From assembly GCA_964389525.1 (NCBI GenBank), contig CAYMEX010000001.1, positions 124,001 through 188,000 on the forward strand: a DNA stretch of 64,000 nucleotides, written 5' to 3'. The notes beneath the pieces were generated by a model. That model worked only from the letters and a program-made list of their open reading frames with translations, was not told where the DNA came from and did no database searches. Positions within the stretch are counted from its first letter, which is position 1; each line of letters opens with the position of its first letter. The translations under genes and the position numbers were made by a program. Below, piece after piece: positions 55,017 through 63,565 of the stretch. This DNA is from JAFLTL01 sp964389525. GTDB lineage: Bacteria; Bacteroidota; Bacteroidia; Bacteroidales; Muribaculaceae.

Positions 55017-56768
55017 ATGAAAATCAAAAATATACTGATGTCGGCTGCCATGGTAGGCACACTCGCGTCCTGCAACCTTGACGAGGTGTACTACTCACAG
55101 ACCACAGTCGACAACTTCGTGGAGAACGAGTCCAACGTAAACCAGCTCCTCTCCCGCCCGTTCGCTCACTGGAGGGCATTCACCGGTGAGCACCGCTTCA
55201 ACGTCAACGAGTATATGGCCGATGCTTTCATGTGGCCCGCACGCTCGACCGGCGACGGTTATGACGGAGCTGCCCGTCTTCGTCTGCTCCAGCACAAGCT
55301 GACCGAAGTTGACGATGTGGCCGACACCAACTGGAAGGAAGCCATGCAGGGTATCGCACGATGCCTTGACGTGATGGAAAAGCTCGAGGCTCTTGACTAT
55401 GCCGCCCTGAAGATCGATCCTGAAAAGAAAGCCGGACACCTCGGACAGATGCAGGCTCTCATGGGTTATTTCTATATGGCAGCCCTTGACTGGTATGGCG
55501 GTGTGCCTATCTACGAGTCGAGCTCCGATCCGCTCAAACCCCGTACTACAGCAAAAGAAACATTCGATTATACCGAGCAGCTTCTTAAGGATGCAGTTGC
55601 CGGGCTTCCTGTACGTCAGTCAGTAACAGAGGAGGCAACCGGTTTTCTCCGCAAGGGTGCAGCCGCTATGCTTCTCGCTCAGCTTTATTTCAATGCCGAA
55701 GTGTATATAGGCACACCGATGTACACCGAGTGTGAAAAGATTTGTGAGGACATCATCGCAGGTGTCTACGGTCCCTATGAGCTTGAAGACTTCTGGCAGA
55801 ATGTCTTTAACTTCGACAACAAAACATCTACTGAGATACTTTGGGCTGTACCTGCCGACTGGGCAAAAATGAAGAACGACTGGTATGTCAGTCCTTTCTA
55901 TCCCTATGAGGTTTATAAATATTTCGGCATAAACACCGATTTCACTACATGGGCATGGAACGGAGCCTGCCTGCAGCCTTCGCGCGACCCGCAGGAGCGT
56001 CTGTACAAGGACGTGCGTCCCGACATCAAACTCGGCTCGCCCTACGAGAAGTTTGACGACGCCGACCTCCGCAAGAAACTCTATCGTTACAAAGGCGACA
56101 AGCAATATGAAGGCATGTTCCTTATCGGCAAACTCCAGGATTCGGAGCATCCCGAACGTGCATGTCCTTACTATCGTTCGTTCAAGAATGGTCAGACCAT
56201 GACCATCTATGACCACGTTGCCGCATGGTCGACCCTTAAAGAAAACGGAGGTACAGTCGACAGCAAGGCAGATCTTGAATCGAAATGGGAATACTGCGCA
56301 GACGAGGGTGACGGTGTACGTCTTGTGAAATATCCTATACCTGACGAGGCCGATGCCAAACTCTACGGCACATGCTACAATCCCCATGTTCGTCTTACCG
56401 AGACTTACTACACTCTCGCCGAGTGCAAGTGGCGCCGCGGCGATGCACAGGGTGCTGCCGACCTCATCAACCAGGTGCGTAAGCGCAACTTTGAAGGTGG
56501 TGTCGATCCGAACCCCGTTACCGCAAGCAACCTCGACAAATATCGTCTGCTCGACGAGTGGCTGATCGAGTTCCTCGGTGAGGGCCGCCGCCGAATCGAC
56601 CTTATCCGTCTGGGTGCATTTGAGAACGAAGAGTGGTGGGATCATCAGCCGACCAATAACACCAGAAACCGTCGCCTCCCGCTCGGTGACTCTGTTATCG
56701 GATCGAACAATCTCCTGAAGCAGAACCCCGGTTACGGTGGCAACGAACTTTCGCCTGACGAGATCTGA
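55017..56768 (+). CDS. SusD/RagB-family lipoprotein of the truncated-susC module
   Basis: 583 residues; lipoprotein signal MKIKNILMSAAMVGTLASC (Cys19), directly followed by NLDEVYYSQTT. SusD features include the DWYGGVPIYESSSDPLKPRTTAKE segment (the WGxxP-like region), helical TPR-like repeats and the C-terminal LDEWLIEFLGEGRRRIDLIRLGAF. It is a close paralogue of the SusD at 57891-59699, with the N-terminus nearly identical and the middle more divergent. It lies 35 bases after the truncated susC and so is probably silent with it unless transcribed after inversion. A strong terminator follows. Confidence 0.93.
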   Translation: MKIKNILMSAAMVGTLASCNLDEVYYSQTTVDNFVENESNVNQLLSRPFAHWRAFTGEHRFNVNEYMADAFMWPARSTGDGYDGAARLRLLQHKLTEVDDVADTNWKEAMQGIARCLDVMEKLEALDYAALKIDPEKKAGHLGQMQALMGYFYMAALDWYGGVPIYESSSDPLKPRTTAKETFDYTEQLLKDAVAGLPVRQSVTEEATGFLRKGAAAMLLAQLYFNAEVYIGTPMYTECEKICEDIIAGVYGPYELEDFWQNVFNFDNKTSTEILWAVPADWAKMKNDWYVSPFYPYEVYKYFGINTDFTTWAWNGACLQPSRDPQERLYKDVRPDIKLGSPYEKFDDADLRKKLYRYKGDKQYEGMFLIGKLQDSEHPERACPYYRSFKNGQTMTIYDHVAAWSTLKENGGTVDSKADLESKWEYCADEGDGVRLVKYPIPDEADAKLYGTCYNPHVRLTETYYTLAECKWRRGDAQGAADLINQVRKRNFEGGVDPNPVTASNLDKYRLLDEWLIEFLGEGRRRIDLIRLGAFENEEWWDHQPTNNTRNRRLPLGDSVIGSNNLLKQNPGYGGNELSPDEI

Positions 56769-56799
56769 TCTAAGGATTACATAATAATGATGATGAGAA

Positions 56800-56829
56800 A
56801 AGCGCGACCGCAATGGCCGCGCTTTTTTT
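56800..56829 (+). terminator. Intrinsic terminator after the left susD
   Basis: AAGCGCG…CGCGCTT stem followed by a T-run (TTTTTTT), ~32 bases past the susD stop. Confidence 0.8.
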
Positions 56830-56875
56830 GCCCCCCCCTTTGGACGCGCGCCGTCGCGCAGCGCAGCGCGGCGTT

Positions 56876-57065
56876 ACATGAGTAGCACCGTGCGAACGAA
56901 GTGAGCGCGGTGTAGATGCGTGTAGCAATATAGAGCTGCGGAGCTGCGAAACAAAAAGCGCACGCATATGTGTCGCTGCGCTGCAGCTCTGTGAGGGAGA
57001 CCGCATTACACCGGGTTCGTTCCACTCACCCGGTGCTCGCACATGTTACGCCCGTTTCACGGGCT
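56876..57065. repeat. 190-bp exact direct repeat, copy 1
   Basis: Runs from ACATGAGTAGCACCG to GTTTCACGGGCT and is identical to 57612-57801. Internally it is a chain of palindromes: CACCG…CGGTG, GAGCTGCGGAGCTGC, CACCGGG…CCCGGTG and GCCCGT-TTC-ACGGGC. Confidence 0.9.
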
Positions 57066-57087
57066 GCGTGTGCCGCGCCATGTATGA

Positions 57088-57189
57088 TATGTGTAACAAG
57101 GTGTCTTTCAGACACGATTTATAGGCGTTTTTCACCGGGCACACCTGACGGTGTACCCGGCTACTTTTTTTGAAATGCCTTTCAGGCAT
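57088..57189. repeat. ~101-bp imperfect repeat, right copy
   Basis: Inverted with respect to 51868-51968: GTGTCTTTCAGACAC, CCGGGCACACCTGACGGTG, CCCGGCTAC and ATGCCTTTCAGGCAT in reversed order. The copy lies inside the spacer of the inverted susCD pair, the other just outside it. Confidence 0.7.
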
Positions 57190-57287
57190 TTTTTTACATC
57201 GCATCGTCTTCGACGGAGTTGCAGGCATAGCAAGTGCAACCCGTCAAGGCATCGTAGATGCCGCAACCCGGCGCAGCCGGAGCTTAA

Positions 57288-57320
57288 CCCCATCCTGTGA
57301 GCGAAGCGAACAGGGTGGGG
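57288..57320. repeat. Palindrome of the CCCCA…TGGGG type
   Basis: CCCCATCCTGT, loop GAGCGAAGCGA, ACAGGGTGGGG. It has the same design as the stems in the composite repeats, with different stem bases and a conserved GCGAAGCG loop. Confidence 0.6.
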
Positions 57321-57411
57321 ATATCAACATCCATGTCAGCCAGTCTCGCAGAGACTGAACCGCTCCCTCATATCTGGCACAACATATGTAAGTGCCGAAG
57401 GCACGAGATAA

Positions 57412-57510
57412 TATTAGCCCCACATCGAGCGCGAAGCGCGTCGGTGTGGGGTATAATCGTTTTTATAAACCACGGCCTCGGAGAGGTCATATATCCGACA
57501 TCTTCGATGC
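57412..57510. repeat. Composite palindromic repeat, copy B4
   Basis: Stem CCCCACATCG…CGGTGTGGGG (57418-57451), an AT-rich linker, GGCCTCGGAGAGGTCAT and a CATCTTCGATG end, matching B2 in order and orientation. Confidence 0.65.
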
Positions 57511-57530
57511 CGTTTCTTGGGATTTATTTA

Positions 57531-57560
57531 CCCCATGCCTTCGCTACGCTCGACATGGGG
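57531..57560. repeat. Palindrome CCCCATG…CATGGGG
   Basis: A seven-base stem around a CCTTCGCTACGCTCGA centre, followed by CTTGGTATTAC and a GTCTCCGACGGAGG module, as at the end of B1. Confidence 0.6.
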
Positions 57561-57611
57561 CTTGGTATTACTTTCCGTCTCCGACGGAGGCGAGAGCGTG
57601 GTAGCGGCGCA

Positions 57612-57801
57612 ACATGAGTAGCACCGTGCGAACGAAGTGAGCGCGGTGTAGATGCGTGTAGCAATATAGAGCTGCGGAGCTGCGAAACAAAAAGCGCACG
57701 CATATGTGTCGCTGCGCTGCAGCTCTGTGAGGGAGACCGCATTACACCGGGTTCGTTCCACTCACCCGGTGCTCGCACATGTTACGCCCGTTTCACGGGC
57801 T
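57612..57801. repeat. 190-bp exact direct repeat, copy 2
   Basis: Identical to 56876-57065 over its whole length; flanking bases differ on both sides. Confidence 0.9.
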
Positions 57802-57832
57802 ACGCGTCCGCGACAGCGCCCAAAAGGAGTAC

Positions 57833-57866
57833 AAAAAAAGCGCGGTCATCACGATCGCGCTTTTTT
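57833..57866 (-). terminator. Intrinsic terminator after the right susD
   Basis: AGCGCG…CGCGCT stem with runs of A on the left and T on the right, so it could work in both directions. On the minus strand it lies ~25 bases past the susD stop and corresponds to the terminator of the left arm. Confidence 0.8.
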
Positions 57867-57890
57867 CATCATTATTATGTAATCCTTAGA

Positions 57891-59699
57891 TTAGATCTCG
57901 TCAGCCGAGAGTTCATTGCCACCGTAACCGGGGTTCTGCTTCAGGAGGTTGTTCGATCCGATAACAGAGTCACCGAGAGGCATGCGGCATACGTTCTTGT
58001 TGTTGGTCGGCTTGTGATCCCACCACGGCTCGGTGTGGAATGCACCCCAGCGGATGAGGTCGGTGCGGCGGCGGCCTTCACCGAGGAACTCGATCAGCCA
58101 CTCGTCGAGCATGCGGTACTTGTCGAGGTTGCTTGCGGTAACGGGGTTCGGGTCCATGCCACCGTCGAAGTAACGTTTACGCACCTGGTTGATGAGGTCG
58201 GCAGCACCCTGCTTGTCGCCTTTGCGGAGCTTGCACTCGGCGAGAGTGTAGTAAACCTCTGAGAGACGCACGTTGGGCGAACAGGGAGTACCCTGGAGTT
58301 TCGGGTCGCGGTCGTCGGGGATAGGACGCTTCATCAGACGCACGCCGTCGCCCTCGTCTGCGCAGTTCACAAACTCAGAGGGCATCTCAGCCTTGGTGTC
58401 ATACATCTTGATGTTACGCTTCGAGTATTCCTCGATCTGCTCTTTGGTGAGGTTCTCTTTCAGGAATGCCCAGGGAGCCATCTTGTCGTAGATCACAACA
58501 GTGACACCGGGTTTGTAGGGACCGTAGCTGCGCTCGTAGTCGGTTGCGCGCTCGGGGAACTCAGGATCCTGAAGTTTGCCGATGAGGAACATGCCCTCGT
58601 AGTCGCCGTTGCCGAGGTAGCGGTAACACTTCTTGCGCTGGTCGGCGTCGTCAAACTTCTCGTAGGGCGAGCCGAGTTTGATTTCGGGCTTTGTGTCGAG
58701 ATACTTGTTGTACTCGGGGTCGCGCGAGGGAGTCAGCGACTCACCGTTGTGACACCATGTGTTGAAGCCCGAATAGCTGATGCCAAGATATTTGTAGATC
58801 TTGTAGGGGAACATGCCGTCGTGGAGGTGATACCAGTCGTTCTTGCGGTAGTTCCAGTCGGCGGGAGTACCCCAGAGGATCTCCTTCGAGAAGTGGTTGT
58901 TGAAGCCGAAGAGGTCTTTCCAGTTGTCCTCGAGCTCGTAGGGACCGTAGACACCTGCGATGATGTCCTCACAGATCTTCTGAGCCTCGTCGAACATCGG
59001 CACACCGATGTAGCTCTCGGCGTTGAAATAGAGTCGGGCGAGAAGCATGGCAGCCGAACCCTTGCGGAGGAAGCCGCTGACTTCCTCATTCAGCGACTCG
59101 CGGGCAGGGAGACCTGCGATAGCCTCCTTGAAGAGGTTTTCAGTGTAGGTGAATGTCTCTTTGGCTGTCTTACGGGGAAGCAGAGGATCGGATGTCGACT
59201 CGTAGATGGGAAGACCGCCATACCAGTCAAGACCTACCATGTAGAAGAAGCCCATAAGAGCCTTCATCTGACCGATGTGAGTGTCTTTCTTGGCAGGATC
59301 AATGCCCATTGCGGGGTAGTTGAGGGCATTGAGTTTGTCGATTACGTCGAGGCAGCGTGCCACACCCTGCAGAGCCTCTTTCCAGCCTGTATCGGCCCAA
59401 TGGTCCTGCTCGGTCATGGCGTGGTTGCGCATGTTGGGGCGGTTGGAGCCGTCGTGTCCGTCGCCGGTGGTGCGGGCGGGCCATACGAAGCAGTCGGCCG
59501 ACTCCTCGTTCACCTCGACCATGTACTCGTTGATCACATACGCCCAGTGCTGCATCGGGCGGGTGAGAAGCTGGTTGATGGTAACCTCGTTCTCAAGGAA
59601 GTTGTCGGGCGTGGTCTGTGAGTAGTACACCTCGTCCAGATTACAGGACGAAAGTGCGCCGATCATAGCAGCCGACATCAGTATATTTTTGATTTTCAT
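57891..59699 (-). CDS. susD: SusD/RagB-family lipoprotein of the complete module
   Basis: 602 residues from the ATG at 59699; an ATG at 59732 would add eleven hydrophilic residues before the signal and is unlikely. Lipoprotein signal MKIKNILMSAAMIGALSSC (Cys19). SusD features: DWYGGLPIYESTSDPLLPRKTAKE, helical repeats, and the C-terminal LDEWLIEFLGEGRRRTDLIRWGAF. It is a close paralogue of the left-arm SusD, with an extra ~20-residue segment near residue 430 (KEQIEEYSKRNIKMYDTK). It forms a surface lid for the SusC encoded 36 bases upstream. Confidence 0.95.
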   Translation of the reverse strand: MKIKNILMSAAMIGALSSCNLDEVYYSQTTPDNFLENEVTINQLLTRPMQHWAYVINEYMVEVNEESADCFVWPARTTGDGHDGSNRPNMRNHAMTEQDHWADTGWKEALQGVARCLDVIDKLNALNYPAMGIDPAKKDTHIGQMKALMGFFYMVGLDWYGGLPIYESTSDPLLPRKTAKETFTYTENLFKEAIAGLPARESLNEEVSGFLRKGSAAMLLARLYFNAESYIGVPMFDEAQKICEDIIAGVYGPYELEDNWKDLFGFNNHFSKEILWGTPADWNYRKNDWYHLHDGMFPYKIYKYLGISYSGFNTWCHNGESLTPSRDPEYNKYLDTKPEIKLGSPYEKFDDADQRKKCYRYLGNGDYEGMFLIGKLQDPEFPERATDYERSYGPYKPGVTVVIYDKMAPWAFLKENLTKEQIEEYSKRNIKMYDTKAEMPSEFVNCADEGDGVRLMKRPIPDDRDPKLQGTPCSPNVRLSEVYYTLAECKLRKGDKQGAADLINQVRKRYFDGGMDPNPVTASNLDKYRMLDEWLIEFLGEGRRRTDLIRWGAFHTEPWWDHKPTNNKNVCRMPLGDSVIGSNNLLKQNPGYGGNELSADEI

Positions 59700-59735
59700 T
59701 TCTGTCTTGTTTTGATTATGCGTTTTGCACAATGA

Positions 59736-62717
59736 TTAGAATGTCAGCTGTACGCCGAATGTAGCGTGGATGGTCTGCGGGTAGAGGCTGCGGCCGTCGA
59801 GTTTCTCGAAGCCCGGCTCAAGACCGTTGATGTCAACCTCGGGGTTGATGCCCTTGTAGGAGGTGAAGCGTGCTACGTCGCGCAGGGTCACGTAGAAGCG
59901 TGCCTTCTGCAGGTAGTTGGTCCACTTGGCGGTGTTGAGGGTATAGCCGAGGTTGATAGCGTCGATCTTCACAAATGTGCCGTCGTAGATGAAGCGGTCG
60001 CAGAGCACCTTGTCGCCCTTGATATCCTGGTTCATCTCAAAGAGCTTCTTGACGAGGTTATTGCCGCCGCCGCCCATCGACAGACCCATGTACATGCTCG
60101 GCTGCGACATTACGTCGTAATCAAACCAGCCGCGGAGCTGCATGCCGAAGTCGAAGTCCTTGTAGCGCACGGTGTTGTTCCAGGTTGCGATGACCGAGGG
60201 GAAGGCGTTGCCGACCCATGTCTTGTTGCTCGAGTTGAGGGCGTTGCCCTGAGCGAGCACCACGTTGTTGTCTTTGTCGTAGATCTGGATCTGGCCGTTC
60301 TCGTCGACACCTGCATAGCGGTAAACGAAGAACTTGCCGAGGGGCGAACCGCTGGCGAGACGGACAGCGTTACCGGGAGTACCGGGGTTGGGGAAGCCTA
60401 CTCTTTCGATGTACTGGCCTTCCATACCGAGCTTCTTGATCTTGCCGGAGTTATGCGAGAGGTTGAGTGTCGTGGTCCATGTGAGATCGCGGGTCTGGAT
60501 GGCGTTGCCGCCGAGCTCGATTTCCCAGCCGCGGTTCTGCATCGCGCCTACGTTGCGCCAGATGGTGTTGGCTACATAAGGGGGCTGCGGAGCGTCAACC
60601 TCAAAGAGGAGGTCGTCGATGTCGCGGGTGTACCAGTCGAACTTACCCCAGACGCGGTCGTTGAAGAGAGCGAAGTCGACGCCGACGTTAAACTCTTTCT
60701 TCACCTCCCATTTCAGGTCGGGGTTGGCGTTGTTGTCGGGACCATAGGCGGGGAGCCATTTGCCGGCGGCCTCATTGAGCCAGCCGCCAAGATTTGACAG
60801 ACGTGTTACGGTCATGCCTGTGCCGAAGTCGTTGTTACCGGTCACACCGTAAGCGACGCGGACTTTGAGATCGCTGAGCCAGTCGCGGGTGTCTTCCATG
60901 AACTCCTCACGGCTGATACGCCAGCCGCCCGATACGGCCCAGAATGTACCCCAGCGGTGGTTGGCACCGAACTTCGAGCTGCCCTCGTGGCGAACCGAAG
61001 CACTGACCATATACTTGTCATCGTAGCTGTAGTTTGCACGGCCGAAGAACGAGAGAAGACGCTCACGCACGCTCTTGCCCGAGCCCATGCTGGCGTTGCC
61101 CTCCTTCAGGAACGCACCCTCGCCGAGGTTCCACGGACCGATACCGTTAACCGAGAAGTCGGAGTTGCTGGCATTGAACGACTCCTGGTTGTGCTCCCAG
61201 TATGACCAGCCGGCGGTTGCGTCGATGCGGTGCTCGCGGTTTGCGCCAAACTCCTTGAGGTAGCTCAGATAAGCGTCGTAGGAGATATTGTTGGTCTTGT
61301 TGAACTCGTGGTAAGCATAGCCCTGCTTGTTACCCTTGATCGAGTTGATGTGCTCGAAGTCTTCGTACTGCACGCCCTGATACTGGCGACGGTCGACGTT
61401 GGCCGATGCGTTAAGGTTGAGTCCGTCGTAGAGCTTTGCCTTAAGAGTGAAAGTGCCGAGAAGCCACTGGTCCTTGCCGTTGTTGTAGGAGTGCATGATG
61501 TTGGCGACCGGAGTACCGCTCGCTGACATAGCGCCATCCTCGGTTACGTTGTACTTGGTGGGATCCGACGGGCTCATCAGAGGGATGGTCGGGTTGTAGC
61601 GCATTGCCCAGCCTACAGTGCCGGCACCGCCGCGCTGATCGCGGTCAGCCTCGCGTGCGGTGAGTCGTACACCGAGCTCGACTTTGCCGTCAAACAGCTT
61701 GTAGGTGGCGTTGATACGACCCGAGTAGTCCTTGCGGCCATCACCGATAACTATACCGTCGGCGTCCTTGTACATCAACGACGAGTAAACCGAGAGGTTG
61801 TCGGTACCGCCCTGGAGGGTGAGCATGTGCTGCTGCTGGAAGGGGTGGTTGCGGGTTACGGCATCATACCAGTCGGTATCGCTGCCCCAGTTGACACCGC
61901 CCGACGAGAGAGCTACGCTGTACTCCTCGGCGTTCATCAGTTCGGGTTTGTTGCGGATGAAGTCGGTCGAGAACTCGCCCGAGTATGTCACGCGCACTGC
62001 GCCCTGCTTGGCTTTTTTGGTGGTGATGAGGATCACACCCGATGCGGCACGTGTACCATAGATGGCACCGGCCGATGCGTCCTTGAGCACGTCGATGCTC
62101 TCGATATCCTCCTGAGCGATTGCACGCATGTCACCGCCGGGGACACCGTCGATGACGATAAGCGGGCTCTGGCCTGCGTTGACCGAACCTACACCACGGA
62201 GCTGGAAGCTGTTTGAAGAGTTGGGCGAGCTGCTGCCGTCGATCGACAGACCGGCGATCTTACCCTGCAGGGCGGTAGCGATGGTCGAGCCGCCGACACC
62301 TGCGATAAGGTCATCGCCCTTGATCGAAGTGATGGAAGATGTCACCTGCTTCTTCTGCAGCGAACCGTAACCGATGACCACAACGTCGTCGAGGATCTTG
62401 CTGTCCTCAAGAAGAGTGACTGTGATTTCTGTGCGTCCTTTCAGAGCTATCTCCTGAGGAGTATAGCCTACGGCCGACACCAGAAGGGTGGCGTTGGTGT
62501 CGACGCCGGTAAGTGTGAACTGGCCGTCGAGATCGGCGGCGGCGCCCTTCTGTGTCCCCTTTACGAGCACAGTGGCACCAACGATGGGCTCACCTTCCTT
62601 GTCCTGGATGGTGCCCTTTACATCGGCAAAAGCCGTGAAGCCCGCAGCTACCCAAAATGCAATCGCGATGCACATCAGGCGTGTCACTTGCGGGATTCTT
62701 TCCGTTAGTAACTTCAT
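59736..62717 (-). CDS. susC: SusC/RagA-family TonB-dependent transporter, complete (expression-site copy)
   Basis: 993 residues. A long signal peptide (~1-31, basic n-region MKLLTERIPQVTR, cleavage near AFA) is followed by DVKGTIQDKEGEPIVGATVLVKG (carboxypeptidase-regulatory-like domain), DDVVVIGYGSLQKKQ (~113), plug DVLKDASAGAIYGTRAASGV (~208) and a barrel ending FGVQLTF. From residue 48 it is nearly identical to the left-arm copy, with the most differences in parts likely to be surface loops and substrate-contacting regions. It has a promoter candidate and a perfect AT palindrome upstream, and susD downstream. The ligand is unknown; no enzymes accompany either pair. Confidence 0.95.
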   Translation of the reverse strand: MKLLTERIPQVTRLMCIAIAFWVAAGFTAFADVKGTIQDKEGEPIVGATVLVKGTQKGAAADLDGQFTLTGVDTNATLLVSAVGYTPQEIALKGRTEITVTLLEDSKILDDVVVIGYGSLQKKQVTSSITSIKGDDLIAGVGGSTIATALQGKIAGLSIDGSSSPNSSNSFQLRGVGSVNAGQSPLIVIDGVPGGDMRAIAQEDIESIDVLKDASAGAIYGTRAASGVILITTKKAKQGAVRVTYSGEFSTDFIRNKPELMNAEEYSVALSSGGVNWGSDTDWYDAVTRNHPFQQQHMLTLQGGTDNLSVYSSLMYKDADGIVIGDGRKDYSGRINATYKLFDGKVELGVRLTAREADRDQRGGAGTVGWAMRYNPTIPLMSPSDPTKYNVTEDGAMSASGTPVANIMHSYNNGKDQWLLGTFTLKAKLYDGLNLNASANVDRRQYQGVQYEDFEHINSIKGNKQGYAYHEFNKTNNISYDAYLSYLKEFGANREHRIDATAGWSYWEHNQESFNASNSDFSVNGIGPWNLGEGAFLKEGNASMGSGKSVRERLLSFFGRANYSYDDKYMVSASVRHEGSSKFGANHRWGTFWAVSGGWRISREEFMEDTRDWLSDLKVRVAYGVTGNNDFGTGMTVTRLSNLGGWLNEAAGKWLPAYGPDNNANPDLKWEVKKEFNVGVDFALFNDRVWGKFDWYTRDIDDLLFEVDAPQPPYVANTIWRNVGAMQNRGWEIELGGNAIQTRDLTWTTTLNLSHNSGKIKKLGMEGQYIERVGFPNPGTPGNAVRLASGSPLGKFFVYRYAGVDENGQIQIYDKDNNVVLAQGNALNSSNKTWVGNAFPSVIATWNNTVRYKDFDFGMQLRGWFDYDVMSQPSMYMGLSMGGGGNNLVKKLFEMNQDIKGDKVLCDRFIYDGTFVKIDAINLGYTLNTAKWTNYLQKARFYVTLRDVARFTSYKGINPEVDINGLEPGFEKLDGRSLYPQTIHATFGVQLTF
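62407..62497 (-). repeat. 91-bp perfect inverted repeat, right copy
   Basis: Reverse complement of 52229-52319 without mismatch; codes for the region just after the SusC breakpoint. Confidence 0.85.
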
Positions 62718-62859
62718 AAGTTGAATGATTGGTTATGTATTTAATTAAACGAATTTCAGTTATGTGGCTTGCGGCAGGTACACTTCCGCGCTCGCCCTGT
62801 TGGGGTAAGGGTTATGAGGGGTGCTCACTTAGGATATAAATGATCTTGAGTCAGCGATG

Positions 62860-62890
62860 CAAAATACGGTATTTGTTTTCACTTTGGCAA
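62860..62890 (-). promoter_or_regulatory. Candidate promoter of the complete susC
   Basis: On the minus strand TTG (62890-62888), a 21-base spacer and TATTTTG (62866-62860) give a Bacteroidetes-type -33/-7 pair with one base fewer than TAnnTTTG. It implies a leader of ~135 bases. This would be the only promoter driving whichever cassette is joined to the signal peptide. Confidence 0.5.
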
Positions 62891-62918
62891 TAGAAATTTA
62901 CACTTTTTAACCCATAAA

Positions 62919-62940
62919 TTATATGTTTAATAACATATAA
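62919..62940. promoter_or_regulatory. Perfect AT-rich palindrome upstream of the susC promoter
   Basis: TTATATGTT-TAAT-AACATATAA, a 9-bp perfect inverted repeat ~29 bases upstream of the -33 element. It could be an operator for a regulator of susC; termination of the preceding phosphopantetheinyl transferase gene is an alternative. Confidence 0.4.
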
Positions 62941-63001
62941 ATTTAACATACATGATAACTTTCTGAAATAAACGTATTTAGCTCGGCGCTCTCTTGCGGC
63001 G

Positions 63002-63514
63002 TTATAGATATTTTGCTATTGCGAGTGTAAATTTCGCAGCATGAGTGATGCTCAGAGAGTGTTTTGTATCAGGAAAAACCACTTCTACATGCGTGGAAAG
63101 CCCTTCGCCGCAGTGAAGTTTGTAGATGGCCTCTTTCGCGCACCATGTTGCGGCAAGCATGGTCGGACTGTCGGCATCGGTCGCAAGAGCGTCGGCAGTG
63201 ATGAACCGTCGGGCCACGCGGCGCATTTTATCATAGCGGTGTGACTCCACGTCGATGCCTATCGGGGTGTCGGATATGGCTACGGCCACGGCGGTGGCGC
63301 AGTGGCTTATGGAGATGTGGCCGGTGAAGCCGGGGATGAAAGGCGCGCCCGCATCGGTGTGGGCTATCTCCACCTCATGGCCGAAGTGCGCGGCAAGCAG
63401 CCCGGCCACGGCCTCCCGCTGCTTCTCGTGGCTCCCGAAGTCCCCCTCCGCCACCATCACCGTCATTCTCCCGTCACTGCCCATCTCCATTCCATGTATC
63501 TGAGGTTGTGTCAT
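63002..63514 (-). CDS. 4'-phosphopantetheinyl transferase (Sfp/AcpT-like)
   Basis: 170 residues from the ATG at 63514; a start ten codons upstream overlaps nothing useful and lies next to the R3 repeat. Family motifs: GHISISHCATAVAVAIS (~73-89), PIGIDVESHRYDKM with the magnesium-binding Asp-Val-Glu (~93-106), and ATWCAKEAIYKL (~131-142) with the catalytic WxxKEAxxK. It transfers phosphopantetheine from CoA to a carrier protein. The short length suits the AcpS-like/Sfp-like group found in Bacteroidetes; which carrier it serves is not shown here. Confidence 0.9.
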   Translation of the reverse strand: MTQPQIHGMEMGSDGRMTVMVAEGDFGSHEKQREAVAGLLAAHFGHEVEIAHTDAGAPFIPGFTGHISISHCATAVAVAISDTPIGIDVESHRYDKMRRVARRFITADALATDADSPTMLAATWCAKEAIYKLHCGEGLSTHVEVVFPDTKHSLSITHAAKFTLAIAKYL

Positions 63515-63532
63515 AGCGCCTTTACGTAGAGA

Positions 63533-63557
63533 GTAGGGACGCACGGCCCGTGCGTCC
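63533..63557. repeat. GTAGGGACGCAC palindrome, copy R3
   Basis: GGACGCACG-GCC-CGTGCGTCC stem located between the toxin stop (63566) and the phosphopantetheinyl transferase start (63514). On the minus strand it may act as a weak terminator for the toxin-antitoxin mRNA. Confidence 0.65.
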
Positions 63558-63565
63558 TTACCCTA

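Larger units (their letters stand above)
52148..56830 (+). repeat. Left arm of a ~4.7-kb inverted duplication (susC-susD-terminator)
   Basis: The arm starts precisely at GTGCCACTGTGCTCG and ends with the susD terminator. It pairs with 57832-62578 in inverted orientation. Homology is highest at the start of susC, in the barrel core and at the ends (for example CTAAGGATTACATAATAATG past both susD stops), and lower in loop-encoding parts. Confidence 0.85.
56769..57890. other. 1.1-kb spacer between the two inverted susCD modules
   Basis: Holds both terminators, two exact 190-bp direct repeats (56876-57065 and 57612-57801), the right copy of the ~101-bp repeat (57088-57189), palindromes at 57288-57320 and 57531-57560, and composite repeat B4 (57412-57510). 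The short open frames are repeats; I see no gene and no recombinase. Confidence 0.7.
57832..62578 (-). repeat. Right arm of the ~4.7-kb inverted duplication
   Basis: Contains the complete susD and susC from residue ~48 on, inverted relative to 52148-56830. The N-terminal ~47 codons of susC (62579-62717) lie outside the duplicated part. Confidence 0.85.

Noticed and set aside
57170..57617. Short open frames in the spacer between the inverted susCD modules
   Set aside because: They coincide with palindromic repeats, recur wherever the repeats recur (for example 23299-23647 and 51440-51701), and have no start signals or protein-like composition. I looked for a tyrosine or serine recombinase here and found none.
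56876..57801. Possible CRISPR-like or tandem array
   Set aside because: Only two copies of a 190-bp unit are present, without regular short spacers, and no cas genes are nearby. No CRISPR array was seen anywhere in the window.
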